Part shown: positions 7,661 through 16,346 of the stretch, piece by piece | Layout of the letters: every line of letters starts with the position of its first letter | Position numbering within the stretch: position 1 is the stretch's first letter | Source: CAVUWL01 sp963787415 | GTDB taxonomy: Bacteria > Actinomycetota > Thermoleophilia > Solirubrobacterales > 70-9 | Length of the DNA stretch: 64,000 bases | Assembly: GCA_963787415.1 (NCBI GenBank) | Contig: CAWBCO010000006.1 | Span: 124,001 to 188,000, forward strand | Reading direction: 5' to 3' | The notes under the pieces: generated by a model | What the model was told of the DNA's origin: nothing | Database searches by the model: none | Seen by the model: the letters and a program-made list of their open reading frames with translations, nothing else | Translations under genes and position numbers: made by a program

Positions 7661-8572
7661 ATGCTGACCATCACCAGGGTGCTCAGTCAAGACGGTGTCG
7701 AGATCGCCGACGTCGCCTGTTCTCACCCGATCGGCCGCGGCTGCGAGACCGAGGAGGCGAGCGGATATGCGCTCGTGTTCGTGCGCCGAGGCTGCTTCGT
7801 GCGAAGCGTGGATGGTACGGAGGCCCTGCTCGATCCGACCCACGCCTACTGCATCAGTCCGGGCCAAGAACAGCGCTATGACCATCCGCAGGCAGATGGC
7901 GATAACTGCACCTCGCTGAGTCTCACCAGGGGTCTCGTTGCATCGCTTTGGGGTGGGGATCCGGCAATGCCGGTTGCTCCACTTCGGGTCTCGCCCCGAC
8001 TTGATCTAGAGCACCGTCTACTGTTGAGCGGGGCTCGCGCCGGGACCGATCACGATGAACTGCACGAGCGGGCAATAGCGTTAGTAGCCGACACGCTCGA
8101 GCAGAATGACCGGAGCCGAGTTGGGTCAGGGCGTCCAGCCACGGCCCGCGCCCGCCGTTCAATTGCCGATCATGCGCGCGAGGCCTTAGCGGCCGATCCC
8201 GACCGCTCACTTATCGATTTGGCCCGTTATCTATCGGTATCACCACATCATCTCAGCCGCGTGTTTTGCTCAATAAACGGCCACACGATCTCCCGCCACC
8301 GCATGCGCCTGCGCGTTCGCGGCGCGCTGGAGCGTCTGGCAGACGGTGAGCGCGATTTGGCCCGCTTGGCCGCCGAACTTGGCTTCTGCGACCAAAGCCA
8401 CCTCTGTCGGGTGATTGGTGCGGAAACCGGGTCGACTCCATCGGCCTTGCGAAGCGCCCTCGCTCGAAGTGAAACGGCGAAGCCAGGACGGTCCTCACAG
8501 CGGCACGCCCAAACCGCGTCCCCGCACAGCAATTCATCGGCAGGGCTCGATCACGGCAAATCTGAATCGTGA
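7661..8572 (+). CDS. AraC-family transcriptional regulator
   Basis: 303 residues. The N-terminal about 110 residues are a cupin-like sensing region (HAYCISPGQEQRYDHP). The C-terminal two helix-turn-helices cover about 165-265, with SLIDLARYLSVSPHHLSRVF and the family end motif LAAELGFCDQSHLCRVI. It is transcribed away from the SRPBCC gene, the common layout for a local activator. The final 35 residues are polar and outside the fold. The effector is unknown. Confidence 0.9.
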   Translation: MLTITRVLSQDGVEIADVACSHPIGRGCETEEASGYALVFVRRGCFVRSVDGTEALLDPTHAYCISPGQEQRYDHPQADGDNCTSLSLTRGLVASLWGGDPAMPVAPLRVSPRLDLEHRLLLSGARAGTDHDELHERAIALVADTLEQNDRSRVGSGRPATARARRSIADHAREALAADPDRSLIDLARYLSVSPHHLSRVFCSINGHTISRHRMRLRVRGALERLADGERDLARLAAELGFCDQSHLCRVIGAETGSTPSALRSALARSETAKPGRSSQRHAQTASPHSNSSAGLDHGKSES

Positions 8573-8789
8573 TGGCAGGGGTCAAGACCACTCTCGATCT
8601 TGCGGCGCGAGCAACCGGCAATGAGATTCCGGGTTACTCTTCGGCAGGACGTTCAAGGTAGACAAAGGAACACAGATAACCCAGTCCTGGCCCACCTATG
8701 ACCGACGTCTTATTCTTGCAATCGGCTGCATACTTGGCTGGTTAGCACTTTCGATCAATCCCTGCACCGCCACGGCCGCAGAACCGGGC

Positions 8790-9884
8790 GTGATCGCTTC
8801 TGCCAGCGGCAGCTGCGAAATGCCGGAATCTGTCTGGACGGCGTCGCCCTCAGAAGCTGCCCACGCCGAAGTGTTGGCTCGCTATCAAACGGCTGCTGGC
8901 CCGGCTTTCTTTACCGGATTTCCGGGTGGAACCGCCGTGACCGATGGCACCCTGGCTGGCGCCGACACACTTTGGGTTATCTCGCCGCCCCTTGGTGCAG
9001 GTGAATTGGCATCGGGAAAAATATATTGCACCAGCAAGTCGACCGGCCCGTATTCAGTAACCTTCTTTGACGTGCCTTCGACGCCGACCTCGTTCTCCGG
9101 GGCGAGTAGCTTTGGAACTGAGGCCAGCGTCGTCCAGTTCAACGCACCGAGTGAAGCAGAATATGCGGCTGAACTATCCCTGAGCGGAGGAGGATCGATC
9201 CAGCTCTCAGACGGCGCCCGCATGCAATCCTTTTCATCCTCCGGCGAATTTCGGTTTGGAACGCTGAGCGGCGGACCGCAATTCCTTCACCTCGCGACAC
9301 AAGAAGGCCCGCAGGCAGTTTGGACCGTTCAAATTCACGCCTTACCTGTTGTTCTTTCCGCTGTCGATTTCAGCGCGCCGGCTGTTGCTCCCGGGAAAAA
9401 ACTTCATCTCGACTACACGACTTCTGGTGCCACCAGCGTCTACGTCGTGATTAACGGTGAAGATGGCCAACCGGTTCGCAATCTCGCCGATGGTGTCGCG
9501 GTTGGAATCGGCAAGCACACACTGACCTGGAATGGTCGAGATGGAAATGGGAACCTGCTGCCAAATGGCTCATACACCGCCGACGTGACAACATCAGAAG
9601 GACAATCAGCTTCGGCCACGACGGAGCTCGATGGCGGACCTCAAACGGTTATATCCCGAAGGCCTCCCAGGCTTTCACGGCGGCACGCGGCCAGGTTTGT
9701 CTTTCGATCAAGTGTGCCAGATTCAACCTTCGAATGCACATATCCATTCGGATGGATACAGTGCAGCTCTCCAACTCTCTTACACCTGCCAGCGGGGAAA
9801 TATAAATTCACAGTGCGCGCCGTGGATAGCTTTGGAATCAAGGATGCAACCCCGGCTATTTGGCGCTTCCGCATTAGGCCCTAG
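8790..9884 (+). CDS. Secreted Ig-like domain protein with a missing start codon
   Basis: The first usable start is the GTG at 8790, but the same frame is open from 8625. It encodes a clear signal peptide just upstream (RRLILAIGCILGWLAL, ending TATAA) with no ATG, GTG or TTG; AAAGGA at 8664-8669 precedes an ATA codon at 8676. The true start is therefore non-standard, mutated or mis-sequenced. A FlgD-like Ig domain lies near residues 205-275 (HTLTWNGRDGNGNLLPNGSY). A C-terminal module with an ECTYPFGWIQCSSP disulfide pair resembles those of actinobacterial surface proteins. Probably exported; function unknown. Confidence 0.65.
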   Translation: MIASASGSCEMPESVWTASPSEAAHAEVLARYQTAAGPAFFTGFPGGTAVTDGTLAGADTLWVISPPLGAGELASGKIYCTSKSTGPYSVTFFDVPSTPTSFSGASSFGTEASVVQFNAPSEAEYAAELSLSGGGSIQLSDGARMQSFSSSGEFRFGTLSGGPQFLHLATQEGPQAVWTVQIHALPVVLSAVDFSAPAVAPGKKLHLDYTTSGATSVYVVINGEDGQPVRNLADGVAVGIGKHTLTWNGRDGNGNLLPNGSYTADVTTSEGQSASATTELDGGPQTVISRRPPRLSRRHAARFVFRSSVPDSTFECTYPFGWIQCSSPTLLHLPAGKYKFTVRAVDSFGIKDATPAIWRFRIRP

Positions 9885-10048
9885 GGCCGATCTTTGAGCG
9901 GATCGGTTTCTCAGGTGCCATCTGAGAGCCGTGATCGAGTTCTATCGTGGGATGAAAGCCGATCCGGATCGAATCCTCATCGTTGGACCCGGCGTCTGGG
10001 TCACCAGCGATCTCTTGCGCCGGCCCAGGCTCAGCCGAATCCCTGCGC

Positions 10049-11734
10049 TCACACCTTCCTCAGCTCCTCTGCGTCGACTTCTTGCAACCGTCCTCGATAG
10101 CGACTCCACCAGGCGTGAAACAGACTAAGGGTCTCCATCCCAATTCGCAGATCCGCCGAAAGCTCTCCCCGTTTCGGAGCATCTAGCCAGCTCTGAAGCT
10201 GGGGAGAGACATGCGCCGCAAGCGGGCCGTCGGAGATCAGTCGGCGGTGAGCTTTGACGGCGCTATCGGAGCGCCAGCGCCGGGGAAGGTGCGGCCCAGG
10301 TCGCGCGGTATTGGCCGTCGCCGGCAGCAGCGCGGCGGCTGGCAGTCGGTCGAAGATTGCCGCGTACATCGCGTCGCCAAGCTTTTGATGGGAGGAGACT
10401 GAGAGGCACGCTGTCGCGACTGGATCAGCAGCCCCGGGAGTGCATACCCTTGCGCCGCTGCCGAGCAGTCCGCTCGGGTAGTTCGAGATGCCTCGTACAG
10501 TTCGGGTTGTGTAAACGGAGAGGTTCGCCTGCGAGGGATGGCCTTCGAATGACCTCACAGCTGCCACGAATTGCTCACGAGCGCGAGCCACGATCGGCTC
10601 TTGAAAAGACTCCGTGAGGGCCGCCTCGGCATGGCCGTAGGCGCGCAGACTGTCATACAGCGTCGAACTTGCCCCCCGGCGGGGTTCGATTGTCTTGGAA
10701 GAAAAGAAGTGGTTGCCGGACTGCAGTAGAACATCGATCGCGAAGCCGTCGGTGACCGGGGCCTCAACACCCTCGATCCACCGTGCAAGTGGGGTCAACC
10801 ACGCGTGGTCGACAAACTGGTACTCGACTCTCCTCGCCCGCTCATTCCAGTCACTCGGGTAGGCATCTTCCGTCGCGCTGATCCGCTCATGGGGAACGCC
10901 CAATCCTACCGCAACCGCAGCCGCCAGATTCTCCTCGTAAAAACTTCCCTCGTCGTCGCTCACGGTAACCGCAACGGCGGCCTGTCGCGCGGCGGCAAGG
11001 ATGCAGAAGAGAATTCTGGAATCCCGGCCGCCACTAAGTGGACAAACGACGTTGTTGCCAAGCAAGGCAAGGTTCTCGCCAAATGCTTCGACCACCGCGG
11101 TGGCAGCGCTATTCACCTCCTCTGTCGGCTCAAGCTCTGCCCAGGGCCAAGTTGGCGATTGACGACGAGACCGGCCGAAGCGCCGGTGCAGGGTCGAGAA
11201 CGGTGCCAGGCGGCTGATCTCGGCAAATGGCGTGCGTTCTCCGAGCGGGTAGCGAAGGGCAAATATGGCGGCCCAGGCTTCCCAATCAACTGAAAGTGCG
11301 GTCGGAGAGGCCTGAGCCAGGGCATCGATCCGAGAGGCAAAATAGGTCGCGCGATCTCCGTCGATCCAGTAGATCGAAGCGATCCCATTGATGGTGGAGT
11401 GGATAAACCGACGGCGGCCGTGGATCGCGAGCCCGCACGCGCCACGCCTGGCCGCCTGCCTCCACTCCGAGACGCCTCCGCGCCAGACCTCGCCCTCGAT
11501 CCAACCCAGGCCGTATTCCCGCGAGCCATTCCACGCCAGGGGCTCGCGATCGATCATAAGGATCGACTCGCCATCCTGATGCGCGAGTTGCAGCCCGCCC
11601 CCGAGTGCTTTGGCTGCGCGCTGGACCCGCTCGTAATCGTAGTTCCCAAGTGCTCCACAGACTAAGGGTGCTCGCTGAGATCCCGGGACGAAGGGGTCCG
11701 CCAAGCTACTTTTCGAAAACGATGGAGGATGCAT
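10049..11734 (-). CDS. Asparagine-synthase-like protein
   Basis: About 561 residues from the ATG at 11734; the frame is open to 11872, but the extra N-terminus is low-complexity. The ATP pyrophosphatase loop LSGGRDSRILF lies near residue 234 and is followed by an adenylating-domain pattern (VSDDEGSFYEENLA). The N-terminal half has the glutaminase-like fold order (DREPLAWNGSREYGLG, NGIASIYWIDGDRATYFASR), but no Cys at position 2, so glutamine hydrolysis is unlikely. Such proteins often make amide bonds in peptide or sugar modification. No biosynthetic partner lies nearby and the substrate is unknown. Confidence 0.8.
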   Translation of the reverse strand: MHPPSFSKSSLADPFVPGSQRAPLVCGALGNYDYERVQRAAKALGGGLQLAHQDGESILMIDREPLAWNGSREYGLGWIEGEVWRGGVSEWRQAARRGACGLAIHGRRRFIHSTINGIASIYWIDGDRATYFASRIDALAQASPTALSVDWEAWAAIFALRYPLGERTPFAEISRLAPFSTLHRRFGRSRRQSPTWPWAELEPTEEVNSAATAVVEAFGENLALLGNNVVCPLSGGRDSRILFCILAAARQAAVAVTVSDDEGSFYEENLAAAVAVGLGVPHERISATEDAYPSDWNERARRVEYQFVDHAWLTPLARWIEGVEAPVTDGFAIDVLLQSGNHFFSSKTIEPRRGASSTLYDSLRAYGHAEAALTESFQEPIVARAREQFVAAVRSFEGHPSQANLSVYTTRTVRGISNYPSGLLGSGARVCTPGAADPVATACLSVSSHQKLGDAMYAAIFDRLPAAALLPATANTARPGPHLPRRWRSDSAVKAHRRLISDGPLAAHVSPQLQSWLDAPKRGELSADLRIGMETLSLFHAWWSRYRGRLQEVDAEELRKV

Positions 11735-11978
11735 GAGCGGAAACGGGAGTCGATCGCGCCGCGCTGTGTAGGTGATAATTACAAGCGCCGCGGCGCCGCG
11801 GGTGTCTTCCCTTTGAGATCGTCTCCCGCCTGCCCCCCGCGAGCTTTGCCTCTGCCCATAAATGATGGTCACTCTCGTGGAGGCGACATCACTTTAACTC
11901 CCTGCACCAAAGAAGGCGGCGGCCCGAGACCAGAACTCGAGGAGATTCAGCTCCAAAGGCAGGTCCTCTCGTTGAACA

Positions 11979-11998
11979 TCCCACCGGCGCCGGTGGGA
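11979..11998. promoter_or_regulatory. Perfect 20-bp palindrome
   Basis: TCCCACCGGC followed by its exact reverse complement GCCGGTGGGA. It lies between the divergent asparagine-synthase-like gene and the secreted protein gene at 12361, in about 490 bases otherwise free of genes. A dimeric regulator site is plausible, but no regulator gene is adjacent. It could also form a cruciform or hairpin. Confidence 0.4.
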
Positions 11999-12348
11999 CG
12001 CCACCTCGCCCGCACAAGAAGCTGTTGCCGCTAGACCCAGGAGCCAGCTCGACGCTGCGGCGCCAGCGATCAGGGCCGCGTCGCACCCAGGCCCTCTATG
12101 GCAATTCACTGCTCCCCCGCCGCGACCGGGCCCCGGGTCTCCTCAGCAACTCCGCACCTGACCGTAGGCGTAACGGCGCAGCACCGTCTCCTCGGAGCTG
12201 ACCAAAAGTAGACAAGAGAAGTGAACACCGGTCATTGTGCTCGCCGTTTGCCAGGCGCTGGATTTTGGTCATGCGGTGAGGATGGCGTCGGTGTATGACC
12301 GCCTCAAAAGCTGGCCGCGCAACACTCACACGTTGCGTTAATTTGCAC

Positions 12349-12354
12349 TACACT
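12349..12354 (+). promoter_or_regulatory. -10 element TACACT, leaderless start
   Basis: TACACT is followed by six bases and then the GTG at 12361. This places the transcription start at the start codon, as in leaderless actinobacterial mRNAs. No ribosome-binding site precedes the GTG. Confidence 0.5.
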
Positions 12355-12360
12355 GTTGGC

Positions 12361-12822
12361 GTGAAGAGGCGTCTTTCAACTGCTCTTGCTGTCGGCCTGC
12401 TCGCCTGCCTGGCGCTCGCTGCGACCACGTACGCGAATCGAGCTCCAAAGTTATTTGTGATCAGAAGCATCGTCTCTAGCCAGGTCCTCTTTCGGCCCCA
12501 CACGATTGGTCTTTCGGCGGATGGAACGTTCTCCCTTGAACACATTCGGTGGCAAAGTTATGGGGGAGGAGTCGCGCGGGCAACCGCCAGTGCCTACACC
12601 AGAGGCTGCACCCCAAACTGTGCCGAGGGACACGTCGAACTCCTGAGGGCGAAGCTTCGATTTGCAACGCCTACCCTGTGCCAGGGAAGATACATCTACT
12701 CCCGATTGCACTATGTCCTGCTTGGACTCCCTCAGGGCAAGCGCATTCCCAACGGTCAGTTTCAAGAACACTGGATCTCAATACGACCTGCGGCTCCTGA
12801 AGCTGAAAAGCCGAAGTGCTGA
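12361..12822 (+). CDS. Small secreted protein of unknown function
   Basis: The GTG at 12361 gives 153 residues beginning with a textbook signal peptide (KRRLSTALAVGLLACLALAATTYA). The frame is open further upstream to 12295, but that extension would bury the signal. The mature part holds four or five cysteines including CTPNC, and ends PEAEKPKC. No domain recognised. The promoter geometry suggests a leaderless message. No partner gene follows in the same direction. Confidence 0.65.
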   Translation: MKRRLSTALAVGLLACLALAATTYANRAPKLFVIRSIVSSQVLFRPHTIGLSADGTFSLEHIRWQSYGGGVARATASAYTRGCTPNCAEGHVELLRAKLRFATPTLCQGRYIYSRLHYVLLGLPQGKRIPNGQFQEHWISIRPAAPEAEKPKC

Positions 12823-13129
12823 GCTCAGCCTCAGCACATTGGACCGCCGTCGACTGGCTGTGCCAGGCCCGCTTGAGCGATATGGATTTCCGATCCCCTC
12901 CTCTCTGAGGCCGGCCCTCTCCAATGGTTGCGATTGACGTCGTTGCCCGGAGTGGCCCGGCCCCTGAGAGCAGTTGGAAGCGATATAGGGTCCGGTCAGG
13001 AATCGGGCACTGTGGCGCCAAGCCCAATTTTGACCTGGCATCGCCAGAAAGCAGCTGAGGGCGAGTCTCCCCGATGCCCAGATCTCGCAAGGGAGGACCG
13101 ACTTGGGACATGGGAGGCAGTGGGAGCGT

Positions 13130-13516
13130 CTAGCGCCGCCGCGCGCCGGTGGCCGAGGGCTCGGCATCGGTGCTGCTCCACCCGCGAGCGGCGTGCTCAA
13201 CATGGTTGCGGATCTCCTCCAACAAGCCCTTGATGTGATGGTCATAGAGCTTGTACTTGACCGCCTGTCCTTCGCGCCGCGCGATAACCAGCTTCAGGTT
13301 CCGCAGGACGCGCAACTGCTGCGAGGCCGCGGCCGGTGTTATCCCAGCCGCCTCGGCAAGGTCCCCGACGTTCGCCTCCTCCTTTGCGAGGGCATAGAGC
13401 AATCGGACCCTGGATGGAGTCGAAAGGGCTTGCATCGTTTCGGCGATCGTCAGCTGCAGGGTTGGATCGAGGTCCTGCTCGCCGCGATGACCGGCGTGGG
13501 TCTTGCTATCGGGCAT
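13130..13516 (-). CDS. ArsR/SmtB-family metal sensor repressor with NmtR-like site
   Basis: 128 residues. The winged helix is clear (ALSTPSRVRLLYAL, AGITPAAASQQLRVLRNLKLV). In the last helix, D92, H94, H105 and H108 reproduce the D-x-H-x10-H-x2-H spacing of the alpha-5 metal site of NmtR, a nickel/cobalt sensor; the N-terminus also has two His residues (H7, H10). It probably represses transcription when metal-free and releases DNA on metal binding. It is divergent from a membrane-protein/methyltransferase pair, with a dyad between them. The exact metal is an inference. Confidence 0.85.
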   Translation of the reverse strand: MPDSKTHAGHRGEQDLDPTLQLTIAETMQALSTPSRVRLLYALAKEEANVGDLAEAAGITPAAASQQLRVLRNLKLVIARREGQAVKYKLYDHHIKGLLEEIRNHVEHAARGWSSTDAEPSATGARRR

Positions 13517-13522
13517 CGGGAA

Positions 13523-13528
13523 ATCCTA
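13523..13528 (-). promoter_or_regulatory. -10 element TAGGAT, leaderless start of the ArsR gene
   Basis: On the minus strand TAGGAT (13528-13523) is followed by six bases and then the ATG at 13516. No ribosome-binding site is present. Confidence 0.45.
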
Positions 13529-13542
13529 GCCACTGAGAGATA

Positions 13543-13554
13543 TGCATACATGCA
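13543..13554. promoter_or_regulatory. Dyad between ArsR gene and its divergent target
   Basis: TGCATACATGCA is a perfect 5-2-5 inverted repeat. It lies directly upstream of the -10 of the plus-strand gene at 13568 and upstream of the ArsR gene's own -10. It is short for an ArsR operator but in the right place to control both promoters. Confidence 0.5.
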
Positions 13555-13555
13555 G

Positions 13556-13561
13556 TAATAT
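13556..13561 (+). promoter_or_regulatory. -10 element TAATAT, leaderless start
   Basis: TAATAT is followed by six bases and the ATG at 13568. A weak -35-like CTGAGA sits about 17 bases upstream, and the dyad at 13543-13554 fills the spacer, so a bound repressor would block polymerase. Confidence 0.5.
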
Positions 13562-13567
13562 GCGGGA

Positions 13568-14080
13568 ATGCGAGATGCCCGCTTTGATCCAGCCGGCTCG
13601 GGATTGAGCGCCCGGGTCCTGGCGAGAGCCGGGCACGGCGATCGCGCGGACACTCGCCGGGTTCGAATGCGCAAAGGGGGGCAGCTGATTCGTTGCGATG
13701 GACTGCTTCTTGCCGCGCTCTTGGCTCACGTGGGGGTTCACCTGATCCAGCAATCGAGCGCCGGCGCCGGCGTACCTTTCCAGCTTTGGATAGCCGCCGG
13801 ATTGCTGATCACGCTCGTTTCCTGGGCGCTGGCGCTGGCAATCCGCCGTGACGCTCGGGCTCCAGCGCTATCTGCGTTAGCCGGGTTTGGAACCGCCGCC
13901 GCGACGCTGCTCGGACACGCAGCGCCGCCCTGGGGAGCGCTTTCTGCGTCCTACTGGTCTGCGGGGGCTCATGCCAACGCGCTGTCGTGGCTGTTGCTCG
14001 GACTGGTCTGCGCCACCGGTCTTTGGACTGGCACCACCGCCTGGAAGAGCATCCGGGCCGGCAATCCCCGGCGAAGATGA
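13568..14080 (+). CDS. Four-helix membrane protein in the ArsR-controlled operon
   Basis: 170 residues with about four hydrophobic segments: LLLAALLAHVGVHLI, LWIAAGLLITLVSWALALAI, a less polar loop, and ALSWLLLGLVCATGLW. His and Cys residues near the membrane edges could bind metal, but this is not proven. The promoter geometry supports the start at 13568; an ATG at 13667 would give a cleaner membrane protein. Its stop overlaps the methyltransferase start (ATGA). I do not recognise the family. Confidence 0.65.
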   Translation: MRDARFDPAGSGLSARVLARAGHGDRADTRRVRMRKGGQLIRCDGLLLAALLAHVGVHLIQQSSAGAGVPFQLWIAAGLLITLVSWALALAIRRDARAPALSALAGFGTAAATLLGHAAPPWGALSASYWSAGAHANALSWLLLGLVCATGLWTGTTAWKSIRAGNPRRR

Positions 14081-14751
14081 CCGGGCCAGCAGAGGACTCG
14101 GTCGAGCACTACTGGGCGGAGCGGGAGCCGCCATCCCTTGCGGTGCGTCTCACAGGCCATGTTGGTTCGCGGCTGATTGTCGCTGCGCCGCAGCTTTGGC
14201 CAACCGTTCGTTGGCTGGTGCGGCGTATCTGGAACCGACAGGCAGGTCGCTGGAACCAGGGGACAAAGCCGTACTCGCTTGACCATCTCGCTCCCATGAT
14301 CGCGGCGTGCAACCGACTTGAGGCGGAGCCCACGACGATCCTCGACCTGGGAACTGGCACCGGCGCGGGAGCGATGCTGCTCGGACGCCGATTCCCTGAG
14401 GCCCAAATCGTCGGCGTCGACATCGCCAAGGCAATGATCGAAGAAGCGCGGGCGCGGAGGCCGGACCAGGTTGCTGAAAGGGTTGCCTTCGTTGTTGCCG
14501 ATGCGGCTTCGCTGCCCTACGGGCCGGGCAGTTTCGATCTCATCACCCTGCTCAACGTGCCGCCGTTCGTCGAGGAGCTCGTGCGCGTCTTGCGCAAAGG
14601 CGGGCACGTCATAGTCGCCGACAGCTTCGGCCCGCAAACGCCCTCCCACATACCCAGCGAAGCGCTGCGCAGGGCTTTTGAGAGACGAGGGATCGAGGTC
14701 ATCGCCAAAGGCAAGGCAGCAGCGGGCCTGTTCTTAGGAGCCGTCGCGTAA
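14077..14751 (+). CDS. SAM-dependent class I methyltransferase
   Basis: From the ATG at 14077 the protein has 224 residues; the frame is open upstream, but this ATG overlaps the previous stop by four bases. The SAM loop ILDLGTGTG is at about residues 88-96, GVDIAKAMIEEA follows as motif II, VADAASLPYGPGSFDLIT is motif III/IV, and RVLRKGGHVIVAD is the late strand. Substrate unknown. Co-transcription with the membrane protein under the ArsR dyad suggests a role in metal or metalloid response, for example methylating a toxic species; that is inference. Confidence 0.85.
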   Translation: MTGPAEDSVEHYWAEREPPSLAVRLTGHVGSRLIVAAPQLWPTVRWLVRRIWNRQAGRWNQGTKPYSLDHLAPMIAACNRLEAEPTTILDLGTGTGAGAMLLGRRFPEAQIVGVDIAKAMIEEARARRPDQVAERVAFVVADAASLPYGPGSFDLITLLNVPPFVEELVRVLRKGGHVIVADSFGPQTPSHIPSEALRRAFERRGIEVIAKGKAAAGLFLGAVA

Positions 14752-14764
14752 TAAGATGAAGGAG

Positions 14765-15993
14765 TAATGGCCCGGGTGTAGAACCAGGGACGCATGGGCG
14801 ATGGCGAGGCAGCGATCATGGAGCGCTACCGGCTGATGGCGCCGCAGCTAAACGAGCGTCAGCGGCGACGGTTCGCCGCGACGGAGGCGCGGATCTTCGG
14901 CTACGGCGGGATTGCCGCAGCGGCGCGGGCCTGCGGGCTGGCGGAGAACACCGTCCGCAAGGGGCTGGCAGAGCTCGGCGATCCCGAACCGTTGGCGCCC
15001 GAGCGGGTGCGGAGCAAGGGCGCCGGGCGAAAGAGCGCCGTGGAGAGCGACCCCAAATTGCTCGAGGACCTGCGCGCGCTTGCTGAGGGCGATGCGCGCG
15101 GCGATCCCGAGCGCGTATTGCTGTGGACGTCAAAGAGCCTGCGCAACCTCGCCGAGGAGCTCAGGGCGCAGGGCCATCGGGCGGGCAAGGACCTCGTCGC
15201 GAGGTTGCTGAAGGGCAGCCTCGGGTTCAGCCTGCAGGGCGCGCGCAAGACGCTTGAGGGCAAACAGCACCCCGACCGCGATGCTCAGTTCCGCCAGATC
15301 AACGACACGGTCCGCGCGGCGATCGCTGCCGGACAGCCGGCGATCTCGATCGACACCAAGAAGAAGGAGCTGGTCGGCGAGTTCAAGAACGCGGGCCGTG
15401 AGTGGCATCCCGAGGGCGGGGCGCCGAAGGTCAACACCTATGACTTTCCGAGCATGGCCAAGGGCAAGGCGATCCCCTACGGGGTCTATGACATCGCCGA
15501 TGACTCCGCGATGGTCTCGGTCGGGATCGACCGAGACACCGCCCAGTTCTCGGTCGCCGCGATCGGTGCCTGGTGGGAGCAGCTCGGGCGGGCCCGCTAC
15601 CCAGAGGCGTGCCAGCTGGTGATCACCGCCGACTGCGGCGGCTCAAACGGCAACCGCACCCGCCTCTGGAAGACCGAGCTGGGAAAGTTGGCCGATCACA
15701 CCGGCCTTGAGATCATCGTCTGCCACTTCCCGCCCGGCACCTCGAAGTGGAACAAGATCGAGCACCGCCTGTTCAGCTTCATCTCCAAGAACTGGCGCGG
15801 CCGGCCGCTGGTCTCCTATGAGGTCATCGTCAACCTGATCGCCTCGACCACCACCCGCACCGGGCTCGAGGTCTACGCCCGTCTCGACGAGGGCGAGTAC
15901 CCCAAGGTCGAGGTCACCGACGCGCAGCTTGCGGCCGTCAACCTCACCCGCGAGGAGTTCCATCCGGAGTGGAATTACAGAATCGGACCATCA
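14765..15993 (+). mobile_element. ISAzo13-family insertion sequence
   Basis: The left end reads TAATGGCCCGG at 14765 and the right end, in reverse, reads TGATGGTCCGA ending at 15993. The match is good enough for imperfect terminal repeats. It lies 13 bases after the methyltransferase stop. The target duplication is not resolved. The transposase stop lies just outside the right repeat. Confidence 0.65.
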
Positions 15994-16002
15994 GTTAATT
16001 GA
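14794..16002 (+). CDS. ISAzo13-family transposase
   Basis: 402 residues, full length. The N-terminal helix-turn-helix GYGGIAAAARACGLAENTVRKGL is followed by the family core, with candidate catalytic acids D187 (SIDTKKKE), D280 (ITADCGGSNG) and E323 (WNKIEHRLF). The KTLEGKQHPDRDAQF motif is typical. The last three residues and the TGA are read from flanking DNA. All core motifs are intact, so it may be active. Confidence 0.92.
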   Translation: MGDGEAAIMERYRLMAPQLNERQRRRFAATEARIFGYGGIAAAARACGLAENTVRKGLAELGDPEPLAPERVRSKGAGRKSAVESDPKLLEDLRALAEGDARGDPERVLLWTSKSLRNLAEELRAQGHRAGKDLVARLLKGSLGFSLQGARKTLEGKQHPDRDAQFRQINDTVRAAIAAGQPAISIDTKKKELVGEFKNAGREWHPEGGAPKVNTYDFPSMAKGKAIPYGVYDIADDSAMVSVGIDRDTAQFSVAAIGAWWEQLGRARYPEACQLVITADCGGSNGNRTRLWKTELGKLADHTGLEIIVCHFPPGTSKWNKIEHRLFSFISKNWRGRPLVSYEVIVNLIASTTTRTGLEVYARLDEGEYPKVEVTDAQLAAVNLTREEFHPEWNYRIGPSVN

Positions 16003-16346
16003 TCGACGCTGCCTTAGTCGGACGGCGCCGAATTGACGCCGGTCGGGCACCACCGTAAGAGCTTCGACCTCGACTACCTCATGAGAGTCCGGCGGCGCCT
16101 ATCCCGGGCGCTGTATGGCGACTCATCGCCGAACTTCAACCTAGGCAAGGCCGACTGGCAGTTACGAACGTCTGCATTCCCCATCCTCCGGACGAGCCGC
16201 TGAGGGAGAGGGTGCTCCGGGTTTCGGCCAAATATCAGACCAAGCCCGAACCACAGCGGCGCATGCCGCCGATCGCCCACCCGATCAGATGACAATCGAG
16301 GGCTCGGCGAGCGCTGCCTTTGAGCACGTGAGAGCATTGGGATCTG
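16003..16346. other. Intergenic stretch downstream of ISAzo13
   Basis: About 340 bases. A short plus-strand frame from about 16030 to 16200 (GHHRKSFDLDYLMRVRRR) has no start I trust and no family I recognise; it could be the broken tail of a gene cut by the insertion. Nothing else seen. Confidence 0.4.

Noticed and set aside
9931..10128. Short ORF with PDRILIVGPGVWVTSDLL
   Set aside because: No ribosome site and it overlaps the end of the asparagine-synthase-like gene; at most a remnant.
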